The translations under genes and the position numbers were made by a program. The notes under the pieces were generated by a model that was given only the letters and a program-made list of their open reading frames with translations, did not search any database and was not told the origin of the DNA. From Kiloniellaceae bacterium (lineage in GTDB: Bacteria > Pseudomonadota > Alphaproteobacteria > Kiloniellales > J153), in NCBI GenBank assembly GCA_021776175.1, contig JAJFGJ010000033.1, forward strand, positions 1 through 64,000: a stretch of DNA of 64,000 nt, written 5' to 3'. The number at the start of each line of letters is the position of its first letter. The first letter of the stretch is position 1. Below, piece after piece: positions 26,934 through 36,418 of this stretch.

Positions 26934-27991
26934 CCGGGCCAAGCAGCCCCGGCCGCAGGCGGGTTCTGCGCCTTGTCGCCGCTGTTGGCGGCTTGGCCAT
27001 GGCGCCCGGTTTAAGGGCCACGGCGGCTCAGCCGCCCGAACCACAGGTCTGGCGCGGCATCGCCCTCGGTGCGGAGGCTTCGATCGCGCTTTACCACCCC
27101 GACGCCGCGCGGGCGCGCCGGCTGATTGGCCGCTGCGTCGCCGAGCTTCGGCGCCTGGAGGCGATTTTCAGCCTTTACCGGTTCGACTCCGCCCTCTCGA
27201 TCCTGAACCGGCAGGGCTTTTTGGACGCACCACCGCTCGATCTCGTGCGCCTTCTCGCCCATGCGCGAAGCCTGAGCGAGGCCACCGACGGCGCCTTCGA
27301 TGTCACGGTGCAACCGCTATGGACACTCTACGCGGCCCACTTCCGCGAGGCCCATGCCGATCCCGCCGGCCCGCGTCCCGAGGCCATCGCCGCCGCGCTT
27401 GAGCGGATCGGCCATGGCGCGCTCGCGGTGGATTCCGGGCGGATCGCTTTCGAGAAGCCGGATATGGCGGTCACGCTCAATGGGATCGCCCAAGGCTATA
27501 TCACCGACCGCGTGGCGGACCTGCTTCGCGCCGGGGGAGTCGAAAATGTTCTCGTCGATCTGGGCGAGGCCCGGGCCCTGGGCCGTCACCATGATGGGCG
27601 ACCCTGGAAGGCCGGCCTGGCCGATCCCTTAGCGCCGGAGCAAATCGCCCGCGTGGTGGAGCTTGCCGACATGGCGCTGGCGACCTCGGCGGGTTATGGC
27701 AGCCGCTTCGATTCGCGTGGGCGCCACCACCACCTCTTCGATCCCGCGACCGGCCGTAGCGCCGGGCGCTACCTGAGTGTGTCGGTCCTGGCGCCGAGCG
27801 CCACGGTGGCGGACGCCCTATCCACCGGCCTCGTGAACGTGACGCTGGAGCGGGCGGAGGCCGTGATGGCGAAGCTCGGTCCGCTCAAGGCCATTTTTAC
27901 CCTTGGAAACGGGGAAACGGCGGCTTTGCCACGGCGAGCGGATTCGGCCGCGAGGCCCCCTACGCGCGTCACGTCGCCAGGGGCAGGTTGA
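26930..27991 (+). CDS. nosX: FAD:protein FMN transferase NosX (ApbE family)
   Basis: The 353-aa ApbE-type enzyme links FMN covalently to Thr in NosR-type flavoproteins. The RR (SSPGRRRVLRLV) and a hydrophobic stretch form a Tat-type signal. The FAD/Mg site is near VTLNGIAQGYITDRVADLL and SVLAPSATVADALSTGLV, including the Ala-Asp-Ala-Leu-Ser segment. Its last 23 bp overlap, on the other strand, the end of the BKACE gene. Confidence 0.94.
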   Translation: MTGPSSPGRRRVLRLVAAVGGLAMAPGLRATAAQPPEPQVWRGIALGAEASIALYHPDAARARRLIGRCVAELRRLEAIFSLYRFDSALSILNRQGFLDAPPLDLVRLLAHARSLSEATDGAFDVTVQPLWTLYAAHFREAHADPAGPRPEAIAAALERIGHGALAVDSGRIAFEKPDMAVTLNGIAQGYITDRVADLLRAGGVENVLVDLGEARALGRHHDGRPWKAGLADPLAPEQIARVVELADMALATSAGYGSRFDSRGRHHHLFDPATGRSAGRYLSVSVLAPSATVADALSTGLVNVTLERAEAVMAKLGPLKAIFTLGNGETAALPRRADSAARPPTRVTSPGAG

Positions 27992-28802
27992 GTTCCTCCC
28001 GGGCCTGGCGCCAGGTCGCGACCGGGCGTTCGTATTTCTCGCACAGTTCAACCACGCGCCGCACCAGCGCCGCGTTCGAGGGCGCGAGCGTGTCCGCGTC
28101 CAGGCGGACGTTGTCTTCAAGGCCGGTACGCGCGTGCCCGCCCAATTCGATCGACCATTCATTCAGCGTGAACTGATGGCGGCCGATCCCGGCGCCGCAC
28201 CAGCTCGCGCCCGGTGCTATCCGGCGCACGGTCTCGACATAATGTTCAAAGGAGTGGCGGTCGGCGGGCATGGCGTTTTTAATGCCCATCACGAATTGAA
28301 CGTAGAGCGGCCCCTGCAGCCGGCCGTCCTTTTCCATCGCCACCGCCTGATACAGATGACTTAGATCGAACACCTCGATCTCCGGCTTGATTCCGAGGCG
28401 CAGCATCTCCGACGCCAGCCAATCGACCAGATCGGGCGGATTTTCATAGACGCGGGTCGGGAAATTGTTGGACCCCACGGCCAGCGAGGCCATGTCGGGC
28501 CGCAGCGGCAGCATCGCGCCCCGCGCCTGGCCGGCGCCGGACCGCCCGCCGGTCGATAATTGGACGATGAGGCCGGGGCAATGCTTGCGCAAGCCCTCGA
28601 GCAGCCGGCCGTATTTATCCGGATCGACGCTCGGGGTCTGATCGTCGTTGCGGACGTGGCAATGGGCGATAGCGGCGCCGGCCTCGAAGGCCTCATGGGT
28701 GCTTTCAATCTGCTCCGCGATGGTAATCGGAACCGCCGGGTTATTGTCTTTGGTCGGGACGGAACCCGTTATGGCGACACATATGATGCAGGGATCTGGC
28801 AA
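27969..28802 (-). CDS. BKACE-family beta-keto acid cleavage enzyme (DUF849)
   Basis: The 277-aa TIM-barrel zinc enzyme cleaves a beta-keto acid with acetyl-CoA to give acetoacetate and a CoA thioester; the first known member acts on 3-keto-5-aminohexanoate. The motif AHCHVRNDD carries the two zinc His residues, and VQLSTGGRSG and EVFDLSHLYQAV are family features. Substrate specificity cannot be read. It converges on nosX with a 23-bp overlap of coding ends. The ABC gene at 28954 diverges from it. Confidence 0.9.
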   Translation of the reverse strand: MPDPCIICVAITGSVPTKDNNPAVPITIAEQIESTHEAFEAGAAIAHCHVRNDDQTPSVDPDKYGRLLEGLRKHCPGLIVQLSTGGRSGAGQARGAMLPLRPDMASLAVGSNNFPTRVYENPPDLVDWLASEMLRLGIKPEIEVFDLSHLYQAVAMEKDGRLQGPLYVQFVMGIKNAMPADRHSFEHYVETVRRIAPGASWCGAGIGRHQFTLNEWSIELGGHARTGLEDNVRLDADTLAPSNAALVRRVVELCEKYERPVATWRQAREELNLPLAT

Positions 28803-28953
28803 GGGGGCCTCCTGGTTATGGGAAAATGGTCTAAGCCGCTTCTAACTCTTAAGCTATTTTGATCGGTGACCGGCGATGATATCCTTTTTTCCCGCATCCG
28901 ATACCGGGGATTGAAGGCACCGATGGAATTCCGGCGAAAGGCGCCTGTTGGCC

Positions 28954-29736
28954 ATGCTTGAAGGATCCGAGCCGCTGGCTTTAAAGATCGGCATGGTCTC
29001 GCACGCCTTTGGGGAGCGCAAGGCGCTCGACAATGTGAGTTGCGCCATCGCTCCGTCGCGCCATTGCGTTCTGCTCGGGCTGAACGGCGCCGGCAAGACC
29101 ACGCTGTTCTCGCTGATCACCCGGCTCTACGACAATACCTCGGGCGCTATTGAGGTTTTCGGTCACGACGTGCGGCGCCAGCCGCAACTAGCGCTGCGCC
29201 AGCTCGGCGTGGTTTTTCAACAGCGCACCCTGGATCTCGACCTCTCGGTCTTACAGAATTTGATCTATCATGGCGCCCTGCACGGCATCCCACCGGCGCG
29301 TGCGAAACGCCGTGCCGAGGAGGAATTGGAACGCCTCGGCTTGGCGGCGCGGGCGGGCGAACGGGTGCGCAAGCTTTCGGGCGGGCAAATGCGCCGCGTC
29401 GAGATCGCCCGCGCGCTTCTGCACCGGCCGCGGCTGCTGTTGTTGGACGAGCCCACGGTGGGGCTCGACATCGATTCGCGCCAGAGCATCCTGGACCACG
29501 TGCGGCAATTGTGCCGGGACCAGGGCCTGGCCGTCCTCTGGGCCACCCATCTGATCGACGAGGTTCAGCCGCAATCCCAGGTTATCGTCCTCCATCGCGG
29601 CCGCGTTCTGGCCGAGGGCCCGCGCGAGCGGGTGGTGGCCGAGGCGGGGGCGGGCGATATTCGCGAGGCTTTCTCGCGCCTGACACGCGCCGACGACGCC
29701 AAGGGTGGCGCCAAGGACGGAGATAGAGCGGCATGA
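28954..29736 (+). CDS. ABC-2-type exporter ATPase
   Basis: The 260-aa ATPase has Walker A (LGLNGAGKTT), signature LSGGQMRRVEIARALL, Walker B LLLLDEPTVGLD and switch WATHLIDEV. It is close to the subfamily found beside PQQ-dependent alcohol dehydrogenases (TIGR03864-like). I chose ATG 28954; a TTG at 28948 is also in frame. The stop overlaps the permease by 4 bp. No PQQ dehydrogenase is in the window, so the cargo is unknown. Confidence 0.88.
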   Translation: MLEGSEPLALKIGMVSHAFGERKALDNVSCAIAPSRHCVLLGLNGAGKTTLFSLITRLYDNTSGAIEVFGHDVRRQPQLALRQLGVVFQQRTLDLDLSVLQNLIYHGALHGIPPARAKRRAEEELERLGLAARAGERVRKLSGGQMRRVEIARALLHRPRLLLLDEPTVGLDIDSRQSILDHVRQLCRDQGLAVLWATHLIDEVQPQSQVIVLHRGRVLAEGPRERVVAEAGAGDIREAFSRLTRADDAKGGAKDGDRAA

Positions 29737-30578
29737 GCGAGGCGGCGCCGGTCCGCGACCCCCGGCCCCTGGGTCCCGCCGCGTATCTTCTGTGCCTGCG
29801 CGGGATCGTGTGGCGGGAGGCGCTGCGGTTCCTGCAACAGCACGCGCGCTTCGTCGCCGCCCTGGTGCGTCCGTTGATCTGGCTGTTCGTCTTCGCCGCC
29901 GGCTTTCGCGCGGTGCTCGGCGTGTCGATCGTTCCGCCTTACGAGACCTATATACTCTACGAGGTCTATATCGCCCCGGGCCTGGTGGCGATGGTTCAGC
30001 TTTTCAACGGGATGCAGTCGTCGTTGTCCATGGTCTACGACCGGGAAATGGGCACTATGCGCACCCTTCTGATCAGCCCGTTCCCGCGCGGTTTCCTTCT
30101 GATCTCGAAGCTCCTGGCCGGGGTCGCCATATCGCTGCTCCAGGTCTACGTATTTCTCGCCATCGCCTGGTTCTGGGACGTGCGGCCGCCGCTTATCGGC
30201 TATGCCGCCGTGCTGCCGGCGCTTGTGCTCTCGGGCCTGATGCTGGGGGCGCTCGGCATGTTGCTGTCGTCCATGATCAAGCAGCTTGAGAACTTCGCCG
30301 GGGTCATGAACTTCGTTATTTTTCCGATGTTCTTCGCCTCTTCGGCGCTCTATCCCCTATGGCGCATGAACGAGGCCAGCCCCTTGTTGTACAAGATCTG
30401 CGTCCTCAACCCCTTTACCTACGCCGTGGAATTGATCCGCTTCGCGCTTTACGGGCAAATCTCTTGGCCGGCCCTGGCGGTGGTGGCCGGATGCGGTGCC
30501 GTGTTCCTGATCGCGGCGATAATGGCCTACAGCCCCTCCAAGGGGCTCATCGCGCGGCGCGGCGGGCCCGGCGGGTGA
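29733..30578 (+). CDS. ABC-2-type exporter permease
   Basis: The 281-aa protein has six membrane helices and the ABC-2 segments RGIVWREALRFLQQHARFVA, DREMGTMRTLLISPFPRGFL and IFPMFFASSALYPLW. It is the membrane partner of the ATPase just before it. It ends 3 bp from the convergent amidase stop, so transcription must end in a very small space. Confidence 0.9.
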   Translation: MSEAAPVRDPRPLGPAAYLLCLRGIVWREALRFLQQHARFVAALVRPLIWLFVFAAGFRAVLGVSIVPPYETYILYEVYIAPGLVAMVQLFNGMQSSLSMVYDREMGTMRTLLISPFPRGFLLISKLLAGVAISLLQVYVFLAIAWFWDVRPPLIGYAAVLPALVLSGLMLGALGMLLSSMIKQLENFAGVMNFVIFPMFFASSALYPLWRMNEASPLLYKICVLNPFTYAVELIRFALYGQISWPALAVVAGCGAVFLIAAIMAYSPSKGLIARRGGPGG

Positions 30579-30581
30579 AGA

Positions 30582-31931
30582 TCACGAACCATCCCCCATC
30601 GCCGCTTCGGCCAGCCAGCGGGCGGTACGGAGCAGGCGGGCGTCGTCGCCCTTGGGGCCGACCAGTTGCACGCCGATGGGCATGCCGTCGGAGCCCTGAA
30701 GCAGCGGCAGGCTGATCGCCGGCACGCCGCAGAAGGTCCAGGGGGTTGAAAATATCGGATTGCCGGTCGCTTCGAGGCCCAGGGGCGCTTGTCCGGTGGA
30801 GGCCGGGGTGACGATCGCGTCGTATTCATCGAAGATATCGGATAACAGGCGGTTCAACCCCTCGCGCGTGGTCGCCGCCTGGTTGTAATCGACCGCCAGC
30901 ACCTTTTGCCCCTGCTCGATCATATCGACCATGACCGGGCTCAGCTTGTCTTTGCCGTTCTTGTATTCACGGTGATAGTTCATGGCCTGATCGGCGTTCA
31001 TGACGGTCTTGAGCCAGCCGTAAACTTGCTCGAAGGGCTCGCCGAGGTTCAGGGATTCGGGGCTAATTCCAAGGTGATCCAGCAGTTCGGGAAAGGCTTC
31101 CTTGGAATCCTCGTCGGCGAATTCATCCCAGGCCGGCGTGGCGGCGAAGGCCAGGCGGGGGGGTAACGGCGGTTCCTCGGCAAGGGTTTCCACCAACCGC
31201 GGCGCGGCATGGGGACGGGTATCGGGATCCTGGGGATCGTGCGCGATCAGCACCTCGGCCATCAGCGCCGCATCCTCCAGCGAGCGGGCGAATACTCCGA
31301 CCTGATCCAGGAAGCGGGACTGGAGCAGCACGCCATGGCGGGAGATCAAACCGTGGCTCGGCTTATAGCCGTAAATGCCGCAGAAGGACGCCGGCCGGAT
31401 CATGGAGCCATTGGTCTGCGATCCGGTGGCCAGGGGCACCATGCAGGAAGCCACCGCCGCCGCCGAGCCGCTCGATGAGCCGCCGGGGGTACGCTTGGGA
31501 TCGTGGGGGTTGGCGGTCTTGCCCGGGTGAAACACCGCCAGTTCGGTGGTCACGGTCTTGCCCATGACGATGGCGCCGGCCTGGCGCAGCAGCGCCACCA
31601 CGGTGGAATCCTTGCTTGGCCGGCGGCCGGCGTGAAGGACGGTGCCGTTTTCGGTCGGCATATCCTGGGTATCGAAGATGTCCTTGATACCCACCGGCAC
31701 CCCGTGCAGCGGGCCCAGGCTTTCCCCCGCCTGGCGCCGATTCTGGGCCGCCTCGGCCTGGGCCAGGGCATATTCCTTGTCTAGATGGGTCCAGGCGCCG
31801 ACGGTGTCTTCGATTTCCTCGATACGATCGAGGCACGATTGAACCAGTTCTTGCGAAGTCAATTCGCCATCGCGAATACGGCGCGCGGCCTCGGTGGCGG
31901 TCAGTCCCGCCGGCGTGGAGTCTGTCGACAT
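30582..31931 (-). CDS. Amidase-signature hydrolase
   Basis: The 449-aa enzyme has the amidase-signature triad region: K82 or nearby in HGVPVGIKDIFDT, the Gly-Ser-rich TPGGSSSGSAAAVAS, and the nucleophile Ser in ATGSQTNGSMIRPAS. It hydrolyses an amide; the substrate is unknown. It lies 65 bp after the small TRAP-associated gene on the same strand, so it probably acts on whatever the TRAP transporter imports. I took ATG 31931 (MSTDSTPAGL); a start three codons earlier is possible. Confidence 0.9.
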   Translation of the reverse strand: MSTDSTPAGLTATEAARRIRDGELTSQELVQSCLDRIEEIEDTVGAWTHLDKEYALAQAEAAQNRRQAGESLGPLHGVPVGIKDIFDTQDMPTENGTVLHAGRRPSKDSTVVALLRQAGAIVMGKTVTTELAVFHPGKTANPHDPKRTPGGSSSGSAAAVASCMVPLATGSQTNGSMIRPASFCGIYGYKPSHGLISRHGVLLQSRFLDQVGVFARSLEDAALMAEVLIAHDPQDPDTRPHAAPRLVETLAEEPPLPPRLAFAATPAWDEFADEDSKEAFPELLDHLGISPESLNLGEPFEQVYGWLKTVMNADQAMNYHREYKNGKDKLSPVMVDMIEQGQKVLAVDYNQAATTREGLNRLLSDIFDEYDAIVTPASTGQAPLGLEATGNPIFSTPWTFCGVPAISLPLLQGSDGMPIGVQLVGPKGDDARLLRTARWLAEAAMGDGS

Positions 31932-31995
31932 AATTTTCAATCCACTGGTGTGGAGGTTGGAAGCCGCCCGCGGTCGGGGCGCGGCTCAGCTCAGG

Positions 31996-32181
31996 CTATT
32001 TCCGGCGCCAGCACGAATCCCAATAGTCATAAACGACCAGGGACAGAACGCTCAAACAGATTACCCAAAATGGCAACCCGCCCCAAAATCCGGCGAAACC
32101 GGAAGAGATGCTTTCCGCCAGGCCAAGAACGAAGACGGAGATAATCACCGCCCCAATCAATCCGGAAATCTTATCGACCAT
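31996..32181 (-). CDS. Small membrane protein linked to a TRAP transporter, 61 aa
   Basis: It starts MVDKISGLIGAVIISVFVLG and has two hydrophobic helices (about 6-24 and 35-52), with SGFAGFWGGLPFWVI between them, and a basic tail. A similar small frame often follows the large TRAP permease in alphaproteobacterial clusters, as I recall. I chose ATG 32181; the longer frame from 32259 enters the end of the permease gene. Function unknown; perhaps an accessory of the permease. Confidence 0.65.
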   Translation of the reverse strand: MVDKISGLIGAVIISVFVLGLAESISSGFAGFWGGLPFWVICLSVLSLVVYDYWDSCWRRK

Positions 32182-32212
32182 ATCAGCGGACCTTACAGTT
32201 TCTCTCTGCCAA

Positions 32213-33580
32213 TCAAGGAATATATTTGCCAAACAAGACGTCGGGCAGCCACAGGGCAATGCCTGGGAACTGGTACATCAGGACCATGACACCGATGACG
32301 ATGGCGAGATAAGGCATGATGCCCTTGAATATCTCCATCAGTTCGATTGCTTTGCCCAGCACCCCCTTCAGGTAATAGGCAGACATGGCCATGGGTGGCG
32401 TGAGGAACGAGGTTTGCAGATTCAACGCCACCAGCATGGCGAAGAAATAGGGGTTGATCTCGAACACCGGCAGCATGGGCAGGAAGATCGGCACGAAAAT
32501 AATCAGAATTTCCGACCATTCCAGCGGCCAGCCGAGAATGAAGATGATGATCTGAACCATGACCAGGAACTGCCATGGTTCGAGATTAAAGCCGAGAACG
32601 AAGTGCTCGATGATCTCGTGCCCGCCGAGGTAGGAAAAGACCGACGCGAAGGTCCAGGATCCGACAAACAGCCAGCAGACCATGGCGGTCGCCTTGGCCG
32701 TCAGGTAAACGGATTGCTTGAGCATTTCCCAGGTGAGCGATCGATACATGGCCGCCAGGACAAGTCCGCCCAGGGCGCCCATGGCGGCTGCCTCGGCCGG
32801 CGTCGCCAGGCCGCCCAGAATCGACCCCAGCACCAGCATGATAAGCGCGGTCAGGGGCACGAAGGACGTCAGCAGCTCGAAATAAATGACGCGCTTTGGC
32901 GGCACATCCTCGTCGCGCGGCTTGGGCGCGATCGACGGGTTCATGAAAACCCGGATGATGACATAAACGATGTATGAACCGGCCAGGATGAACCCCGGCA
33001 ACACCGCCGCCGCGTAAAGCCGCAAGGGCGACAACTCGGCGATGGCCGCATAGACGATCAGCATGATCGAGGGCGGGATCAAGATCCCAAGGGTGCCGCC
33101 GGAACAAATAACGCCGGCGGCGAAACTTTTATCGTAGTTGGCCCGGACCATGGCCGGGTACGCCAAGAGGCCCATCAGGGTCACCACCGCGCCGACGATA
33201 CCGCTGGCGGTGGAAAACACGGCGCAGGTAATCAAGGCCGCGATGGCCATGGACCCCGGCAAATTACGCGCCGCCATCTGCAAGGCGTAAAACAGCTTGT
33301 TGACGATATTCGCCCGTTCAACCACGTAACCCATGAACAGAAACAGCGGGATGGCGACCAAGGTGTCGTTCTCCATCACCGAATAGGTGTTCTGGTTCAG
33401 CAGGTAGAAAATCTTGTTGTTGAAGACATCGGCGACCGTCTCGATGCTGCCCGCCTCGTAATAGGCGTAGTAGCCAAAGCCAACGCCCATGGCGAGCAGC
33501 GTGAAGGCAACCGGGAACCCCAGCAGCACCATCACGATGAACAGGGACAGCATTAAGATCGCGACTTCGGGGTTCGTCAT
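32213..33580 (-). CDS. dctM: TRAP transporter large permease (DctM family)
   Basis: The 455-aa protein has twelve or so membrane helices and the DctM-type segments SGIVGAVVTLMGLLAYPAM and GGTLGILIPPSIMLIVYA, and a glycine-rich helix near LATPAEAAAMGALGG. It forms the Na+-driven uptake channel with DctQ. It lies between dctQ (45 bp upstream) and the small membrane gene. Substrate not known; likely an organic acid or amide-type compound given the amidase. Confidence 0.93.
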   Translation of the reverse strand: MTNPEVAILMLSLFIVMVLLGFPVAFTLLAMGVGFGYYAYYEAGSIETVADVFNNKIFYLLNQNTYSVMENDTLVAIPLFLFMGYVVERANIVNKLFYALQMAARNLPGSMAIAALITCAVFSTASGIVGAVVTLMGLLAYPAMVRANYDKSFAAGVICSGGTLGILIPPSIMLIVYAAIAELSPLRLYAAAVLPGFILAGSYIVYVIIRVFMNPSIAPKPRDEDVPPKRVIYFELLTSFVPLTALIMLVLGSILGGLATPAEAAAMGALGGLVLAAMYRSLTWEMLKQSVYLTAKATAMVCWLFVGSWTFASVFSYLGGHEIIEHFVLGFNLEPWQFLVMVQIIIFILGWPLEWSEILIIFVPIFLPMLPVFEINPYFFAMLVALNLQTSFLTPPMAMSAYYLKGVLGKAIELMEIFKGIMPYLAIVIGVMVLMYQFPGIALWLPDVLFGKYIP

Positions 33581-33625
33581 CCTACCGAGATTTCCGTCTG
33601 TATATAGTGAATAAGCAAAAAGGGT

Positions 33626-34219
33626 TTAGCTGGCCTCGAACTTAGAAGCCTGATCTTTCAACATATCTTCGGTTTCGCGCGCATCTTCCATGCGCGGCAG
33701 CCATTTGTTCGTCTTCATGGCCAAAATGCACCGCATGCATTCCGAAATGCCTTGAATGATGAGCAATCCCCCGGCCAAGGGGATCAGGGTCTTGAAGAAA
33801 TAAATCTGAATTCGGGCCGGGCTGTTCCAACTGACTTCCTGATAACGCCAGGAGTCGGAAGCGATTTCCATGCCATACCAGACCAGGGCGAACATGCCGG
33901 GGAAAAAGAACACAATGTACAAAAGAAAATCGACGCGTGCTTGCCAGCGTATGGGAACCAGCCGGTAAATCACATCCGCGCGTACATGGGTGTCCTGGGC
34001 CAGGGCGTAAGGCCCCGCCATCAAAAACAGCGCGCCATACATCTGCACCATCATGTCGAAGACCCACACCGTGGGGGCATTGAGGACATAACGGACGAAA
34101 ACTTCATAAGACACGGAAAACGTCAAAATCAGGATGCACCAACCGAATGCACGCCCGATCCAGATGTTCAAACTTTCGATGGAATGAATAATGGCGATCA
34201 AGGCTTTGTCTCCAGCCAC
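33626..34219 (-). CDS. dctQ: TRAP transporter small permease (DctQ family)
   Basis: The 197-aa protein has four membrane helices. The family segments FVRYVLNAPTVWVFD and AYALAQDTHVRADV-type (here GPYALAQDTHVRADVIYRLV) are present. A hydrophilic tail at the C-terminus (EDARETEDMLKDQASKF) is longer than in classic DctQ. It is the second gene of the dctP-dctQ-dctM operon. Confidence 0.92.
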   Translation of the reverse strand: MAGDKALIAIIHSIESLNIWIGRAFGWCILILTFSVSYEVFVRYVLNAPTVWVFDMMVQMYGALFLMAGPYALAQDTHVRADVIYRLVPIRWQARVDFLLYIVFFFPGMFALVWYGMEIASDSWRYQEVSWNSPARIQIYFFKTLIPLAGGLLIIQGISECMRCILAMKTNKWLPRMEDARETEDMLKDQASKFEAS

Positions 34220-34325
34220 ACGGGCCGTAGGTAATGCGGACAGGCAGTTGAGGGACAGCCTGATTGGCTGCCCCTCACCGAAGTATCGTCTTTAGCTTTC
34301 AGTTTCGCCGGTACGGCTTACCGGA

Positions 34326-35459
34326 TCAACCGAAGTAGTGCTTGTAGGCGATGCCGTAGTCGGGCTGGTTCAGAAGCAGATAGTCCATGACCTTCTTGGC
34401 ATAGGTTTTCTGCGATTTCACCACCTTGGCGAAGAACGGATCTTCACTGGAGATCCGGTTGACAACGGTATCCCACGCCTCCAACTGGGCTTTCATGATG
34501 GAATCGGGGGTGCGGTATACGTTGACGCCATGATCGCCCTTCAGCTTGACCAGATCATCGGCATAACGAAGGGTGTTGTGCCAATAGAAGTTCGAGTTCT
34601 CGGCCTCGGAAGCATAGCGCAGGATGTTCTGATGTTCCGTGGACAGGGAATCGAACTTCTTCTTATTGAAGGTCACCTCGAAGCATTCCTGGGACTGATG
34701 GAAACTGGCCAGGTGATAGTGCTTGGAGACGTCCTGCATGCCGAAGTCTTTGTCCGAAGTCGGATTGTTGAACTCGGCCGCGTCGATCAGGCCGCTCTTC
34801 ATGGCCGGCTGAATTTCACCGCCTGGAAGCTGCACGACGGACAAGCCCATTTCCAGCATGACGTCGGCCGCCAGGCCAACGGTGCGGTACTTCAGGCCCT
34901 TCATCTGGGATGCGTCCGTGACGTGCTCCTTGAACCAGCCAAGGGGCTGCGCCGGCATCGGGCTGTTGAAGAAGCTGACCAAGTTCAGGCCGAGACTGCC
35001 CATAAGTTCGTTGAACAGGTCCACGCCGCCGCCGTAATGGATCCAGCCAAGCATTTCCTGCGCCGACCAGCCGAAGCAGGGGCCGGTTCCGAACAGGGAC
35101 GCCGCCTTGGATTTGGAATACCAGTAGGCGGGGACGTAATGGGCGCCGTCCAGCACGCCGCGGTGAACCGCGTCTTGCATCTGGCTGGTCTTGACCACCG
35201 AGTTCACCGACAGCAGGTCGATCTTCAGACCCTTGCCGGCCATGGCGTTCACGCGATCGACATAGCTTTTGGCGTTTTCAAGGAAAATGCCGCCGCCCCA
35301 GGCCGCCTGAACCTTCAGGACCGTCGGCGCGGCCGTGGCGATGTTGGGCATGGCCACCGCCGCCGCGCCACCGGCGGCTACCGCGGCGCCGGCCTTCAGG
35401 AACGTGCGCCGCGACTTGACCTTATCGGCTTTAACGATCTTGGTTTTTGACTTCTGCAT
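34326..35459 (-). CDS. dctP: TRAP transporter periplasmic substrate-binding protein (DctP family)
   Basis: The 377-aa protein starts with a Tat-like signal: SRRTFLKAG at 16-24 and an Ala-rich stretch ending in ATAAP. The two-domain binding fold follows. The conserved Arg that binds a carboxylate lies around LKYRTVGL, and EFNNPTSD matches the mannitol/chloroaromatic-type TRAP branch. I chose ATG 35459 because GGGAGGAG precedes it; the longer frame from 35507 adds no signal. It is first in the operon. Confidence 0.92.
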   Translation of the reverse strand: MQKSKTKIVKADKVKSRRTFLKAGAAVAAGGAAAVAMPNIATAAPTVLKVQAAWGGGIFLENAKSYVDRVNAMAGKGLKIDLLSVNSVVKTSQMQDAVHRGVLDGAHYVPAYWYSKSKAASLFGTGPCFGWSAQEMLGWIHYGGGVDLFNELMGSLGLNLVSFFNSPMPAQPLGWFKEHVTDASQMKGLKYRTVGLAADVMLEMGLSVVQLPGGEIQPAMKSGLIDAAEFNNPTSDKDFGMQDVSKHYHLASFHQSQECFEVTFNKKKFDSLSTEHQNILRYASEAENSNFYWHNTLRYADDLVKLKGDHGVNVYRTPDSIMKAQLEAWDTVVNRISSEDPFFAKVVKSQKTYAKKVMDYLLLNQPDYGIAYKHYFG

Positions 35460-35891
35460 GGTTACTCCTCCCAGTGGTGTTTGCGTATCCGGCGATATGC
35501 CCGACACCGGTGGTAATCAAGAGCGCCTATTTTGTCGACGCACATGAACGTGACTGTTCCATATCTGTATCGATCGCCTATCCCTGCGGGGATTGTTGTT
35601 TTTCTTGAGCCCATAAATCAATACTGTACCGGGCAATTGCCTTTGATCCCGGGATAGTCAGCTAAAATAAATATATTCGCAAGGATTTCCCGACCTTCCG
35701 AGGAATTCGGCGGCGGCCATTGGTGTTCGAATAGCGGAGTCAAACTGGTTTAATTTATAGACCATTACTGATCCGCTATTGGTAAGTTTTTGCAGAATAA
35801 AGAATAATCGCACCTTCGCGCCGCACTGGCTAGCAGCCTCCTGCCTCTAACTTGCGCCAATGACTTGCCCATGGGGGCCTCTGCAAAATTT
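35460..35891. other. Intergenic, TRAP operon upstream region
   Basis: The stretch is AT-richer than its surroundings and holds no ORF of note. The leftward dctP operon promoter should lie here, but I cannot choose a specific -35/-10 pair. The segment 35640-35780 contains ordinary non-coding sequence. Confidence 0.4.
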
Positions 35892-35980
35892 GAGCCGAGC
35901 GCGGCCTCGTCCTTCGACAGGCTCAGGATGAGGCCGCTGTGACTGACTTTTCCTCATCCTGAGCCTGTCGAAGGACGGGG
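35892..35980. repeat. Palindromic repeat CCTTCGACAGGCTCAGGATG, two-arm copy
   Basis: CGTCCTTCGACAGGCTCAGG and its complement CCTGAGCCTGTCGAAGGACG lie 30 bp apart and would pair into a long stem. The first arm with its flanks (GAGCGCGGCCTCGTC, GGCCGCTGTG) recurs as a single arm at 51582-51638 with one or two changes. This motif is common in bacterial intergenic regions and is non-coding here. Confidence 0.85.
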
Positions 35981-36148
35981 AAAAGTCCGTTTCGCGGAAA
36001 TCTCCCATGGAGGTGCGGCCGGCCGGGTATTGGAGCCGGAATCGAAGGGCTTCAAGAGCGGCGGCGGCTGAAAGCGGCCATCCGTTGAAGCGTCCACGGC
36101 GGCGGCCTCGCCACGCCTCTCGCCGGGGCTTGGCACCACCGAGAAGCG

Positions 36149-36418
36149 TCAGAAGAGCCCGTGCTGGGACTTCTTGATGGACTTATGTTCCTGGAGCAGG
36201 GCGGTGACCTCCGGGTGGTTGGCGGCGGCCGCGATGGTGTGGGCTTGCTCGCGCTTTTTGTTCCGGATGACCGGATCGGCCCTGGCCCCGAGCAACACCC
36301 TGACGGCCTGGAGACGGCCCTCTTGCGCGGCAAGCATCAACGCCGTGTTCCCGTTGGCGTTCTTGGCATCCACGTGGACACCGGCCGCCGCCAGGTTCTC
36401 CACGATCTCCGCGTGACG
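36149..36418 (-). pseudogene. C-terminal remnant of an ankyrin-repeat protein
   Basis: Read leftward from about 36418, this gives RHAEIVENLAAAG, then an ankyrin unit (NANGNTALMLAAQEGRLQAV, then RVLLGARADP) and a second degenerate unit ending EVTALLQEHKS and a stop. A start codon and signal sequence are missing: the reading frame before 36418 belongs to the antisense of another relic. The reading frame is otherwise intact. The complete version would be a larger, probably secreted, ankyrin protein. Confidence 0.65.

Noticed and set aside
34338..35450. Plus-strand frame of 370 codons opposite dctP
   Set aside because: DctP has signal, ribosome site and family segments; this frame is the antisense.
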